A DNA stretch of 64,000 nucleotides from Terebella lapidaria (taxonomy: Eukaryota; Annelida; Polychaeta; Terebellida; Terebellidae): NCBI GenBank assembly GCA_949152475.1, contig OX424564.1:40980165-41044164 (forward strand), in the 5' to 3' direction. The position numbers were made by a program, and so were the translations under genes. Every line of letters begins with the position of its first letter. Position 1 is the first letter of the stretch. Shown here in pieces: positions 43,215 to 53,368 of the stretch. Under the pieces are notes generated by a model, which searched no databases, had not been told where the DNA came from, and was given only the letters and a program-made list of their open reading frames with translations.

Positions 43215-46200
43215 CACATTTTTATCTTTTTTGTTTACGGGCGAATTTTTCTGAAATTTTGCACAAAAATACTTAAAAATAATTCAAGAAGGAGGTATTT
43301 TTTAGTTTTTTGATTTTCACATTTTTTTCAAAATGGCGGCCGTTTTCGATGAAAAATGCCTGATTTTGGACTTTGGCGGCCATTTTCTCAAAATCTGTTC
43401 AGTAACTTTTTTTCTTTTTGATATATAACACTCCTCATATGTACTCCTATGATGTCTATGGATTTCGTTGCGCTTGAATCGCTCGAAGTGGGCCATTTTG
43501 GCCCAAACTCGGCCCAAATGGGACTTTCCCATGTTAAATTCTCCTATGCTTTATAATGGGACACATTATGCCTAATATCTCACTTAGTATTGATATCAGA
43601 GACTAGGAATCAATTGTGGACATATAGGAAATGATATATGCTAAATATTCTCGTGACCTTGAATTTGACCTCTGACCTCAGTTTCAAGGTCAGAGCACAA
43701 AATGGCTTATATCTCGCTTATTATCGACTCTACAGCTTAGGAATCAATTGTGGACATATAGGAAATGATATATGCTGAATATTCTCGTGACCTTGAATTT
43801 GACCTTCGACCCCATTTTCAAGGTCATAGGACAAAATGGCTAATATCTCACTTATTATGGATTTTACAGCTTAGGAATCAATTGTGGACATATAGGATGA
43901 TATATGCTGAATATTCTCGTGACCTTGAATTTGACCCCTGACCTCAGTTTCAAGGTCAGAGCACAAAATGGCTTACATGTATATCTCGCTTATTATCGAC
44001 TCTACAGCTTAGGAATCAATTGTGGACATATAGGAAATAATATAAGCTGAATATTCTCGTGACCTTGAATTTGACCCCTGACCTCAGTTTCAAGGTCAGA
44101 GCACAAAAGGGCTTATATCTCGCTTATTATCGACTCTACAGCTTAGGAATCAATTGTGGACATATGGGAAATGATATATGCTGAATATTCTGATGACCTT
44201 GAATTTGACCTTCGAACTCATTTTCAAGGTCACAGGACAAAATGGCTAATATCTCGCTTGTTATTGACTTTACAGCTTAGCAATCAATTATGAACATATA
44301 GGAAATGATATATGTAGATTATTGTCATGACCTTGAATTTGACCTTTGACCTCATTTTCAAGGTCACAGGACAAAATGGCTAATATCTCGCTTATTATCG
44401 ACTTTACAGCTTAGGAATCAATTGTGAACATATAGGAAATGATATATGCTGAATATTCTAGTGACCTTGAACTTGACCTTTGACCTCATTTTCAAGGTCA
44501 CAGGACAAATTGGCCAATATCTTGCTTATTAGCGACTTTACAGCTTAGGAATCAATTGTGAACATATAAGAAATGATATATGCTGAAAATTCTCGTGACC
44601 TTGAATTTGACCTTTGACCTCATTTTCAAGGTCACAGGACAAAATGGCTAATATCTCGCTTATTATCGACTTTACAGCTTAGGAATCAGTTGTGAAAATA
44701 TAGGAAATGATATATGCTGAATATTCTTGTGACCTTGAATTGGACCTTTGACCTCATTTTCAAGGTCACATGACAAAATGGCTAATATCTCGATTATTAT
44801 CGACTTTACAGCTTAGGAATCAATTGTGAACATATAGGAAATGATATATGCTGGATATTATCGTGACCTTGAATTTGACCTTTGACCTCATTTCCAAGGT
44901 CGCAGGACAAAATTGCTAATATCTTGCTTATTATCGACTTTTCAGCTTAGGAATCAATTGTGAACATATAGGAAATGATATATGCTGAATATTCTCGTGG
45001 CCTTGAATTTGCTTTGACCTCATTTTCAAGGTCACAGGACAAAATGGCCAATATCTTGCTTATTAGCGACTTTACAGCTTAGGAATCGATTGTGAACATA
45101 TAGGAAATGATATATGCTGAAAATTCCCGTGACCTTGAATTTGACCTTTGACCTCATTTTCAAGGTCACAGGACAAATTGGCTAATATCTCGCTTATTAT
45201 CGACTTTACAGCTTAGGAATCAATTGTGAACATATAGGAAATGATATATGCTGAATATTCTCGTGACCTTGAATTTGACCTTTGACCTCATTTTGAAGGT
45301 CACAGGACAAAATTGCTAATATCTCGCTTATTATCGACTTTACAGCTTAGGAATCAATTGTGAACATATAGGAAATGATATATGCTGAATATTCTCATGA
45401 CCTTGAATTTGACCTTTGACCTCATTTTCAAGGTCACAGGACAAAATGGCCAATATTTTGCTTATTAGCGCCTTTACAGCTTAGAAATCAATTGTGAACA
45501 TATAGGAAATGATATATGCTGAATATTCTAGTGACCTTGAATTTGACTTTTGACCTCATTTTCAAGGTCAACAGGACAAAATGGCTAATATCTCGCTTAT
45601 TATCGACTTTACAGCTTAGGAATCAATTGTGAACATATAGGAAATGATATATTCTGAATATTTTAATGATATTGAATTTGACCTTTGACCTAAATTTCAA
45701 GGTCAGTCATTTTATTTTCAAAGTCAGATTACAAAATGGCTTATATCTCGCTTATTATCAAATTTACAGCTTAGGGGTCATAGTGAACATATAGGAAATG
45801 ATGTATGCTGAATAGTTTGGTGATCTAGAATTTAACCTTTGATCCCATTTTCAAGGTCAGAGATATGGCGATTTCAGTGGTCACCTTGAATTTGACCTTC
45901 AACTTTCTCGGCTTAGCTCTGTATATTTCTCCGGTAACCTCTCTAGCTAATTGGGCTAATTTTTGTCTTGGTGGCCATTTTCTCGAAATCTATTCAAACA
46001 ATTTTTCTCAAAAGACGTAAGATTCTCCCTATGTACCTTTGTGATGTGTATAAGTTTTGTTGCCTTTGAATTGACGGTCTGTGAAAAATATGTCATTAAC
46101 GAAAAAAATCTTTCAAGATGTAACTTGATTTCGTATTATAGTCCATACAGAAAATGTGTTTCTAGCAACATTCACGAACATGTTTTAACAATAGATTTTA

Positions 46201-46702
46201 CCATCAGTGTAACAATTAATATTTTGGAAAATCAGTACTCAATTAGCATGATCTGCCGGTAAGCTACAGCACCCTTGGTGCTATGTTTTTATGCATATAA
46301 GGCCTCTAGGCCTTTATATCTAGTGTGGAACTGTTAAACAATTGTTGGTTTGATGATAATGACAATGAATTGTTTTCAATTCATGTAGTTGAGTTTGATT
46401 GTTTTTGTGGGTTTTGTCATCCGAAATATGTTTTCACTCAATTATATCCAAGAACAAGAGATCATTAAAGTTTGCTGGTTGTACAACATTGACCTTTGAT
46501 GTATGCTGTGCCCACAGGTTTGTCTGAGCTGATTCCCCGCCTGGTTTCCATAGCAATCTCCAAGGACTACACACCACGATATCGGGGTATGGTCAGTGAG
46601 CTTGACTGCTGGATGGAGTGGATAGAAAACTCCATGACAACGGATGCACTCGATACACCTATTGAAGATGATCTAGATGACTTTATTGGCGGTGATTTCT
46701 GA
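29568..46702 (+). CDS. TRPC4AP: TRPC4AP (TRUSS)-like gene, spliced, N-terminal-half match
   Basis: Five exons join in frame: 29568-29628, 41263-41327, 41434-41593, 41789-41974 and 46518-46702, giving 218 codons and a stop, with no phase conflict at any junction. Diagnostic residues are LANFCRILAVTIS and the block from LAERDDLMDYVFTLL to MEDLL, which match the human TRPC4-associated protein strongly from memory. In mammals the protein is a substrate receptor of the DDB1-CUL4-RBX1 ubiquitin ligase that recognises C-end degrons with arginine at position -3, and it has been linked to TNF receptor and TRPC channel signalling. The match covers about human residues 130-340 of roughly 800. Upstream exons are missing or unrecognised and the frame stops early (see exon 5). 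Introns of 11.6 and 4.5 kb are filled with repeats. Confidence 0.82.
29629..30289. other. Intron sequence with a degenerate CAGTGG-type element near 29987-30125
   Basis: TACAGTGGATCCTG followed by repeated AGACCACC words resembles the left end of a pogo/Tc1-like small element, as at 61037. No matching right end is seen. The remaining DNA is unrecognised. Confidence 0.4.
30290..30531 (+). repeat. Hairpin-repeat 3' end of the AGCT subfamily
   Basis: This segment is nearly the same as 46033-46290. It ends in the hairpin AGCACCCTTCGTGCT followed by ATGTTTT. Confidence 0.7.
30532..30789 (+). repeat. Two stacked 5' ends of GGTTACC hairpin-repeats with GTCC/GTC microsatellites
   Basis: 5' hairpins start at 30532 and 30670, each followed by (GTCC)n or (GTC)n tracts and cut short at CACATTTTT by the next 5' end. 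Each new copy enters the T-run of the previous one. Confidence 0.8.
30790..32076 (+). repeat. Complete type 1 hairpin-repeat with a G-rich cassette
   Basis: It has a 5' hairpin, (GTCC)n, then a ~170-base cassette at 30875-31048 shared with 42773-42947, more (GTCC)n, the type 1 body, and the 3' hairpin ending near 32076. It has no coding capacity; the long ORF across the microsatellite is an artefact of GTCC repetition. Confidence 0.8.
32355..33896 (+). repeat. Complete type 1 hairpin-repeat unit (1.54 kb)
   Basis: The modules in order are: 5' hairpin, (GTCC)n, GGCGTTAACATTTTTATC, two versions of the module with CTGATCAGTTTTGAG, the GGCGAAAA...TTTTCGCC hairpin and the GGGAGCTGTCAGGACTGTAC block, then GTCCGGTAACC and the 3' hairpin TTAGCCTTTGGGCTAA. 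It is immediately followed by the next unit. Confidence 0.82.
33897..35414 (+). repeat. Complete type 1 hairpin-repeat unit (1.52 kb)
   Basis: It has the same module order as the unit before it and is highly similar by eye. It is followed by a 3' fragment of a further unit that starts at GACGAGTCGGCG (35416-36102). Confidence 0.82.
37256..38710 (+). repeat. Type 2 hairpin-repeat without 5' hairpin
   Basis: The body starts at TTTATGGGCGAATTTTTCTG. The 134-bp array runs at about 37600-38600 and the 3' end near 38675-38710 has a variant hairpin (TTGGCCCTTGGCCTAA). Confidence 0.75.
38711..40270 (+). repeat. Type 1 hairpin-repeat interrupted by a GT-rich insertion
   Basis: The body runs from 38711 to about 39384 and resumes at about 40160 (CAGTTCACAAAGATGACC), ending in the 3' hairpin near 40270. 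The 39385-40159 segment is foreign. Confidence 0.7.
39385..40159 (+). mobile_element. Insertion with (GT)n, poly-G and a LINE/SINE-like 3' end
   Basis: It contains a (GT)n tract at about 39631-39694, G-runs near 39798-39818, and a 3' part (40012-40153) shared with 14078-14220 that ends in (AATAC)n. No reverse transcriptase is visible. Confidence 0.55.
40271..41218 (+). repeat. Type 2 body with 134-bp array and a different 3' end
   Basis: Body and degenerate monomers run to about 41170. A terminus of the AGCT subfamily follows (CCGGTAAGCTACAG then GGTGCC/GGGCCC arms, ending ATGTTT). Confidence 0.65.
41263..41327 (+). CDS. TRPC4AP: TRPC4AP-like exon (65 bp)
   Basis: The acceptor is TTGGCAG and the donor ACG/GTGAGC. 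It encodes SEEELRVKSVCLEIFCRLLST, and the CL-x-I spacing matches the human protein. It ends in phase 0. A hairpin-repeat 3' end lies only 45 bases upstream, so the acceptor region borders an insertion. Confidence 0.8.
41434..41593 (+). CDS. TRPC4AP: TRPC4AP-like exon (160 bp)
   Basis: The acceptor is GCTTCCAG and the donor ATCA/GTGAGT. It encodes KYGEALSNSLAERDDLMDYV and the following block to NLNNI. The intron before it is only 106 bases. It ends in phase 1. Confidence 0.88.
41789..41974 (+). CDS. TRPC4AP: TRPC4AP-like exon (186 bp) with the most conserved block
   Basis: The acceptor is CCCGAATAG and the donor TTGG/GTTAGT. It contains LANFCRILAVTISDLD, which is almost identical to the vertebrate protein, then a variable stretch ending DVNQELLL. 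It is in phase 1 at both sides. Confidence 0.9.
42030..42330 (+). repeat. Two degenerate GGTTACC hairpin-repeat starts
   Basis: A decayed 5' end lies near 42042 and a better one at 42201, with a diverged version of the G-rich cassette (42105-42190) between them. They sit inside the fourth TRPC4AP-like intron. Confidence 0.55.
42331..42696 (+). repeat. AGCTCACC hairpin-repeat 5' part
   Basis: It starts AGCTCACCGGCT with pairing arm AGCCGTAGAGC. The following 350 bases recur at 62230-62680. Its 3' end is probably the AGCACCCTTGGTGCT hairpin at 46267-46281, with everything between inserted later. Confidence 0.65.
42697..43075 (+). repeat. GGTTACC hairpin-repeat 5' part with G-rich cassette
   Basis: It has the 5' hairpin, (GTCC)n, the cassette 42773-42947 matching 30875-31048, and then body to a T-run, where the next unit begins at 43076. 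Confidence 0.75.
43076..45962 (+). repeat. Type 2 hairpin-repeat with long 134-bp minisatellite array
   Basis: It has the 5' hairpin and a pure (GTC)n tract at about 43145-43214, then the body. Roughly 17 tandem 134-bp monomers follow from about 43570 to 45860 (for example GTGACC starts at 44461, 44595 and 44729, exactly 134 apart). The 3' end near 45930-45962 is diverged. Confidence 0.85.
45963..46290 (+). repeat. AGCT-subfamily hairpin-repeat 3' end
   Basis: It matches 30290-30531 closely and ends CCGGTAAGCTACAG, hairpin AGCACCCTTGGTGCT, ATGTTTT. Confidence 0.7.
46518..46702 (+). CDS. TRPC4AP: TRPC4AP-like exon with premature stop
   Basis: The acceptor is GCCCACAG. It encodes GLSELIPRLVSIAIS and WMEWIENSMTTDAL, aligning with the human segment that ends DALMRVANEE. 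It then runs into an acidic tail, DDLDDFIGG, and TGA at 46700-46702. The family normally continues for several hundred residues. Either this is a truncated paralogue or alternative terminal exon, or a weak donor GGCG/GTGATT at 46691/46692 is used to reach exons outside the window. Confidence 0.8.
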
Positions 46703-47110
46703 TGCATTCTCATGGTTATTGTATCCCCCAAACAAAGTTCGGTGGATACTATGAATTTAAGATCGTCTGCCGCTGCCATGAACTCTTTCTTGTGAACGCG
46801 CTACGATAATTTTTCAGAGGGACATGACTTACACTAATCAAAAAAAGTTAGGGATATTTCGATAAATAAGTTGTGTATAAAACCTGACAGTTTTTCACCA
46901 AAGATAATCCGCTACCATAGATAATCCGCACCCCCATTTTGAGGCTCAATTTCTTGGGAAAAACCTATTATTCATTGTATTATCCGCACCACAATTCTCC
47001 GGTGGAGGTGTGAAATTTCCGTGTCGAGTCACAAGCTCGATTGGTCAATCAGCAGTGATCAGTCGATCATTCAAGTGTGACAAACTTTGGCCGACAATAG
47101 GCCCGCTGGA
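46703..47110. other. Sequence after the TRPC4AP-like stop; no feature recognised
   Basis: This could be 3' untranslated sequence. No clear polyadenylation signal and downstream element can be assigned. Confidence 0.35.
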
Positions 47111-47116
47111 AGTTTC

Positions 47117-47440
47117 ATGCTTCAGTGGCTCACAAAAGGTTAGTTCACATCGAAACACATGATTTCTACTGTTGTTCTTGTCAACAAAAAACAATCTTAT
47201 TTTATTTCAGAAGGCGATTGCGAGTTTCTCGAGCTACGAACAAAAATGGATTTTGCAAGCAATGTCAAGGCCGTTTCCGTCTTCCTGTCAGAGTTAAGGG
47301 GTCGTCTCAATGTTCAACAGAAGAATTTCCAAGTCCGATCATCCATGTGCCAAAAAAATAATCCAAATACTTATTCGACTTCTATACTGGCAATAAATCG
47401 AGGAACACGTGGTACGCCACATCGTCTGTTAACTTTTTAG
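47117..47440 (+). CDS. Hypothetical small two-exon ORF
   Basis: ATG at 47117 opens seven codons to a donor AAAG/GTTAGT (exon end 47138). After a 72-base intron the acceptor TTTTATTTCAG leads to 47211, and the frame continues, phase-matched, to TAG at 47438-47440, giving about 84 residues. The section CEFLELRTKMDFASNVKAV looks coding in composition, but I recognise no family and the end approaches a repeat. It could be the start of a longer gene or a chance arrangement. Confidence 0.22.
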
Positions 47441-47446
47441 ATTACC

Positions 47447-48018
47447 AGACCTATGATCCGTAACCTATTGGCATGGCGATGCGTCCGGCGTCGTCGTCCG
47501 TCAACAATTTTATCTTGAAAGTTTAAGATCGAATTTTTCTGAAATTTTGCACAAAAATGCCTAAAAATATTTCGAGAGGGAGGTATTTTTTAGTTTTTTG
47601 ATTTTCGCATTTTTTTCAAAATGGCGGCCGTTTTCGTCGAAAAATGGCCAATTTTGGACTTTGGTGGTCGTTTTCTCAAAATCTGTTCAGTAACTTTTTA
47701 GGTTACCGGTAACCTATTGGCATGGCGATGCGTCCGTCGTCGTCGTCGTCCGTCGTCGTCCGTCATCAATTTTATCTTTAAGATCAAATTTTTCTGAAAT
47801 TTGCACAAAAATGCCTAAAAATATTTCGAGAGGGATTTATTTTTAGGTTACCGGACCTTTGGTCCGATAACCTATTGGCATGGCGTTGCGTCCGTCGTCC
47901 GTCCGTCCGTCCGTCCGTCCGTCCGGCGTTAACATTTTTATCTTTAAAGTTAACGATCGAATCTTTCTGAAATTTTGCACAAAAATGCCTAAAAATATTT
48001 TGAGAAGGAGGTATTTTT
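47447..48018 (+). repeat. Three stacked 5' ends of GGTTACC hairpin-repeats
   Basis: Starts lie at about 47447 (decayed), 47700 and 47845, each cut by the next at a T-run. The middle one has lost the loop and second arm (GGTTACCGGTAACC). Confidence 0.75.
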
Positions 48019-50206
48019 AGGTTACCGGACCTTTGGTCCGATAACCTATTGGCATGGCGTTGCGTCCGTCGTCCGTCCGTCCGTCCGTCCGTCCGTCCGT
48101 CCGTCCGTCCGTCCGGCGTTAACATTTTTATCTTTAAAGTTAGCGATCGAATCTTTCTGAAATTTTGCACAAAATTGCCTAAAAATATTTTGAGAAGGAG
48201 GTATTTTTTTGTTTTTTGATTTTCGCATTTTTTTCAAAATAGCGGCCGTTTTTGTCGAAAAACGTTCAATTTTGGACTTTGACGGCCATTTTCTCAAAAA
48301 CTGTCTGATCAGTTTTGAGTTTTTGGTTTCAAAAGATTCCCCTCATATACCTCTGTGATATGTATAAGTTTGGTTGCCCTAAATTCGCCGGTTTCCGTGT
48401 GGCGGCCATTTTGAATTTTCGGCAGTTTTTTCCTTCATAATGGGAGCTGTCCGGACTGTACTCATAGAACGCTTGAAGATAGAGCTTAGAAATTGGCACT
48501 TTCAAATGGAAAGTCATATATGGCGACTTGTGTGGTGACCTTGAATTTGACCTTGGATGACCTTGAAAGGTCAAAACAGCCATTTTTGGGTCGAAAAATG
48601 CTCAAATTTGCACCTGGTCTGTATTTTCTCAAAAACTGTCTGATCAGTTTTGAGATTTTTGCTTAAAAAGATTCCTCTTATATACCTCTGTGACACATAT
48701 AAGTTTTGTTGCCCTTGAAACGCCGATCTCCATGTGGCGGCCAATTTGAATTTTTGACGAGTCGGCGAAAAAAAATATTTTTCGCCCCAAATCGCATTAC
48801 TATCCATTTTGGGCCATTTCTAGGCAAAAAAAATTTTTCACCCTTTGAAAAAAATTTTGGACTTAGAAAATTTTCGGCACTTTTTTCCTTCATAATGGGA
48901 GCTGTCAGGACTGTACTCATAGAACGCTTGAAGATAGAGCTTAGAAATTGGCACTTTCAAATGGAAAGTCATATATGGCGACTTGTGTGGTGACCTTGAA
49001 TTTGACCTTGGATGACCTTGAAAGGTCAAAACAGCCATTTTTGGGTCGAAAAATGCTCAAATTTGCACCTGGTCTGTATTTTCTCAAAAACTGTCTGATC
49101 AGTTTTGAGATTTTTGCTTAAAAAGATTCCTCTTATATACCTCTGTGACACGTATAAGTTTTGTTGCCCTTGAAACGCCGATCTCCGTGTGGCGGCCATT
49201 TTGAATTTTTGACGAGTCGGCGAAAAAATTTTTCGCCCCAAATAGCATTACTATCCATTTTGGGCCATTTCTAGGCAAAAAAAATTTTTCACCCTTTGAA
49301 AAAAATTTGGGAATTAGAAAATTTTCGGCACTTTTTTCCTTCATAATGGGAGCTGTCAGGACTGTACTCATAGAACGCTTGAAGATAGAGCTCAGAAATT
49401 GGCATTTTCAAATTTGAAGTCATATATGGCGACTTGTGTGGTGACCTTGAATTTGACCTTCGATGACCTTGAAAGGTCAAAACAGCCATTTTGGGGTCAA
49501 AAAAATGCCCAGATTGGCCTCTATAGATGAAATGCTTGCAGATAGAGCTCATGTTTGCATTATGAACATATAGGAAGACATATATGGCACAACTAATGAT
49601 GACCTTGAACTTGACGTCAGATGGCCTTGAGTGCCAAATGTCTGACTTGAAATGTGTAAATTGACCTGAGCGGCCTAAACGATTCCACCCAACATATAGA
49701 ATATCAAATAGTTAAAGTTATCAGATTTGATATAGCGCTCTTTTCAGCCGAACTAAATCCGCTTTCAAAGGCGCTTTACACTTTAACCCCAGTCTGAGTT
49801 ATTGTACTTGGAGCTGCCACACTCAAAGCGCTCTATACAACACCCATTATCAACCGGTACCCATTTAATCCTGGGTGAAGATAGACACATTAGTGGTAAA
49901 TGCCTTGCCTAAGGACACTAGTGAAATGGCACAGCAGTCCAGCTCGAGACTCGAACCCATGATCTTTGGATTACGAGTCCGACGCCTTATCCACTGCGCC
50001 ACTCACTCCAAATACCGCACACAATGCCACACATACATGTAATGGTTACATCGAAGTTCATACGGATGACCTTGATTGGTAAATCCCAAGGTCATATGTT
50101 TACACTGCGAACCTTGATTGGTAAATCTCAAGGTCTGTTACCTGCCAATGCTGCCATGGCCAAACCAAAATTGTCCGGTAACCTATCTTAGCCTTTGGGC
50201 TAATTT
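48019..50206 (+). repeat. Type 1 hairpin-repeat with internally repeated modules and a SINE insertion
   Basis: A (GTCC)n start is followed by three successive copies of the 430-500 bp module that carries CTCATAGAACGCTTGAAG, and then a 3' end at about 50206. A tRNA-derived SINE (49711-50008) interrupts it. Confidence 0.78.
49711..50008 (-). mobile_element. tRNA-derived SINE, minus orientation, 6-bp target duplication
   Basis: On the minus strand it starts with a tRNA-like head: a GTGGCGCAGTGGATAAGGCG A-box region, an anticodon-like loop and a GGGTTCGAGTC B-box. A body with TAGAGCGCTTTGAG and a tail with AGAGCGCTATATC follow. CAAATA flanks it on both sides (49705-49710 and 50009-50014). The interrupted host repeat matches its relatives on both sides. 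Confidence 0.85.
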
Positions 50207-52345
50207 CTCAAAAACTCTCTGATCAGTTTTGAGATTTTTGCTTAAAAAGATTCCTCTTACATACCTCTGCGACGTGTATAAGTTTTGTTGCCCTTGAATC
50301 GCCGATCTCAGTGTGGCGGCCATTTTGAATTTTTGACGAGTCGGCGAAAAAAAATTTTTTCGCCCCAAATAACATTACTATCCATTTTGGGCCATTTCTA
50401 GGCAAAAAAAAATTTTCACCCTTTGAAAAAAATTTTGGACTTAGAAAATTTTCGGCACTTTTTTCCTTCATAATGGGAGCTGTCAGGACTGTACTCATAG
50501 AACGCTTGAAGATAGAGCTTAGAAATTGGCACTTTCAAATCGGAAGTCATATATGGCGACTTGTGTGGTGACCTTGAATTTGACCTTGGATGACCTTGAA
50601 AGGTCAAAACAGCCATTTTGGGGGCAAAAAATGCCCAGATTTGCCTTTGTAGATGAAATGCTTGCAGATAGAGCTCCTGTTTGCATTATGAACATATAGG
50701 AAGACATATATGGCACAACTAATGATGACCTTGAACTTGACGTCAGATGACCTTGAGTGCCAAATGTCTGACTTGGAATGTGTAAATTGACCTGAGCAGC
50801 CTAAACGATTCCACCCAGTTATATCTTTGTATTATGAACATATAGAATATCAAATGTCGCACACATACATGTAATGGTGATATCGAAGTTCATACGGATG
50901 ACCTTGATTGGTAAATCTCAAGGTCATATGTTTACACTGCGAACCCTGATTGGTAAATCTCAAGGTCTGTTACCTGCCAATGCTGCCATGGCCAAACCAA
51001 AATTGTCCGGTAACCTATCTTAGCCTTTGGGCTAATTTTTTTTTGATTTTCGCATTTTTTTCAAAATGGCGGCCGTTTTTGTCGAAAAACGCTAAATTTT
51101 GGACTTTGACGGCCATTTTCTCAAAAACTGTCTGATCAGTTTTGAGTTTTTGGTTTCAAAAGATTCCCCTCATATACCTCTGTGATATGTAAAAGTTTGG
51201 TTGCCCTAAATCTGCCGGTTTCCGTGTGGCGGCCATTTTGAATTTTTGGCGGGTCGGCGAAAAAAATTTTTTTCGCCCCAAATCGCATTACTATCCATTT
51301 TGGGCCATTTCTAGGGCAAAAAAAAATTTTCACCCTTTGAAAAAAATTTTGGACCTTTTTCCCTTCATAATGGGAGCTGTCCGGACTGTACTCATAGAAC
51401 GCTTGAAGATAGAGCTTAGAAATTGGCACTTTCAAATGGGAAGTCATATATGGCGACTTGTGTGGTGACCTTGAATTTGACCTTGGATGACCTTGAAAGG
51501 TCAAAACAGCCATTTTGGGGTCGAAAAACGCTCAAATTTGCACCTGGTCTGTATTTTCTCAAAAACTGTCTGATCAGTTTTGAGATTTTTGCTTAAAAAG
51601 ATTCTTCTTATATACCTCTGTGACGTGTATAAGTTTTGTTGCCCTTGAATCGCCGATCTCAGTGTGGCGGCCATTTTGAATTTTTGACGAGTCGGCGAAA
51701 AAAATTTTTTTCGCCCCAAATAACATTACTATCCATTTTGGGCCATTTCTAGGCAAAAAAAAATTTTTAGAAAATTTTCGGCACTTTTTTCCTTCATAAT
51801 GGGAGCTGTCAGGACTGTACTCATGGAACGCTTGAAGATAGAGCTTAGAAATTGGCACTTTCAAATAGGAAGTCATATATGGCGACTTGTGTGGTGACCT
51901 TGAATTTGACCTTCGATGACCTTGAAAGGTCAAAACAGCCATTTTGGGGTCAAAAAATGCCCAGATTTGCCTTTGTAGATGAAATGCTTGCAGATAGAGC
52001 TCATGTTTGCATTATGAACATATAGGAAGACATATATGGCACAACTAATGATGACCTTGAACTTGACGTCAGATGACCTTGAGTGCCAAATGTCTGACTT
52101 GGAATGTGTAAATTGACCTGAGCGGCCTAAACGATTCCACCCACCATATAGAATATCAAATGCCGCACACATACATGTAATGGTTACATCGAAGTTCATA
52201 CGGATGACCTTGATTGGTAAATCCCAAGGTCATATGTTTACACTGCGAACCTTGATTGGTAAATCTCAAGGTCTGTTACCTGCCAATGCTGCCATGGCCA
52301 AACCAAAATTGTCCGGTAACCTATCTTGGCCTTTGGGCTAATTTT
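50207..52345 (+). repeat. Two type 1 hairpin-repeats, both 5'-truncated, in tandem
   Basis: 3' hairpins near 51040 and 52345 close the two units. The bodies begin inside type 1 sequence without a 5' hairpin. Confidence 0.72.
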
Positions 52346-53368
52346 TTAGTTTTTTGATTTTCGCATTTTTTTCAAAATGGCAGCCGTTTTCGTCGAAAAA
52401 TGGCCAATTTTGGACTTTGGCGGTCGTTTTCTCAAAATCTGTTCAGTAACTTTTTTTAGGTTACCGGACCTTTGGTCCGATAACCTATTGGCATGGCATT
52501 GCGTCCGTCGTCCGTCCGTCCGGCGTTAACATTTTTATCTTTCGAATCTTTCTGAAATTTTGCACAAAAATGCCTGAAAATATTTTGAGAAGGAGGTATT
52601 TTTTTGTTTTTAGGTTACCGGACCTTTGGTCCGATAACCTATTGGCATGGCGTTGCGTCCGTAAATCCCTAAATTCGACGGTTTCCGTGTGGCGGCCATT
52701 TTGAATTTTTGACGAGTCGGCGAAAAATTTTTTTTTCGCCCCAAATCACATTACTATCCATTTTGGGCCATTTCTAGGCAAAAAAAAATTTTCACCCTTT
52801 GAAAAAATTTTGGACTTGGAAAATTTTCGGCACTTTTTTCCTTCATAATGGGAGCTGTCCGGACTGTACTCATAGAGCGCTTGAAGATAGAGCTTAGAAA
52901 TTGGCACTTTCAAATGGGAAGTCATATATGGCGACTTGTGTGGTGACCTTGAATCTGACCTTGGATGACCTTGAAAGGTCAAAACAGCCATTTTGGGGTA
53001 AAAAAATGCCCAGATTTGCCTCTGTAGATGGAATGCTTGCAGAGAGAGCTCATGTTATGAACAGGAAGACATATATGGCACAACTAATGATGACCTTGAA
53101 CTTGACGTCAGATGACCTTGAGTACCAAATGTCTGACTTGGAATGTGTAAATTGACCTGAGCGACCTAAACGATTCCACCCAACATATAGAATATCAAAT
53201 GCCGCACACATACATGTAATGGTAACATCGAAGTTCATACGGATGACCTTGATTGGGATTTACACTGCGAACCTTGATTGGTAAATCTCAAGGTCTGTAA
53301 CCTGCCAATGTTGCCATGGCCAAACCAAAATTGTCCGGTAACCTATCTTAGCCTTTGGGCAAATTTTT
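52346..53368 (+). repeat. Type 2 body scrap, two 5' ends and a type 1 3' part
   Basis: A type 2 fragment ends in GTTCAGTAAC plus T's, followed by 5' hairpins at 52458 and 52612. The second joins directly to the type 1 module near 52665 and runs to a 3' end near 53368. Confidence 0.7.

Noticed and set aside
43570..45860. CRISPR-like look of regularly spaced repeats
   Set aside because: Monomers are contiguous 134-bp tandem repeats with no unique spacers, in a eukaryotic repeat unit.
49930..50008. Possible tRNA gene on the minus strand
   Set aside because: The tRNA-like head is followed by a SINE body and flanked by a 6-bp target duplication; the anticodon stem has a mismatch.
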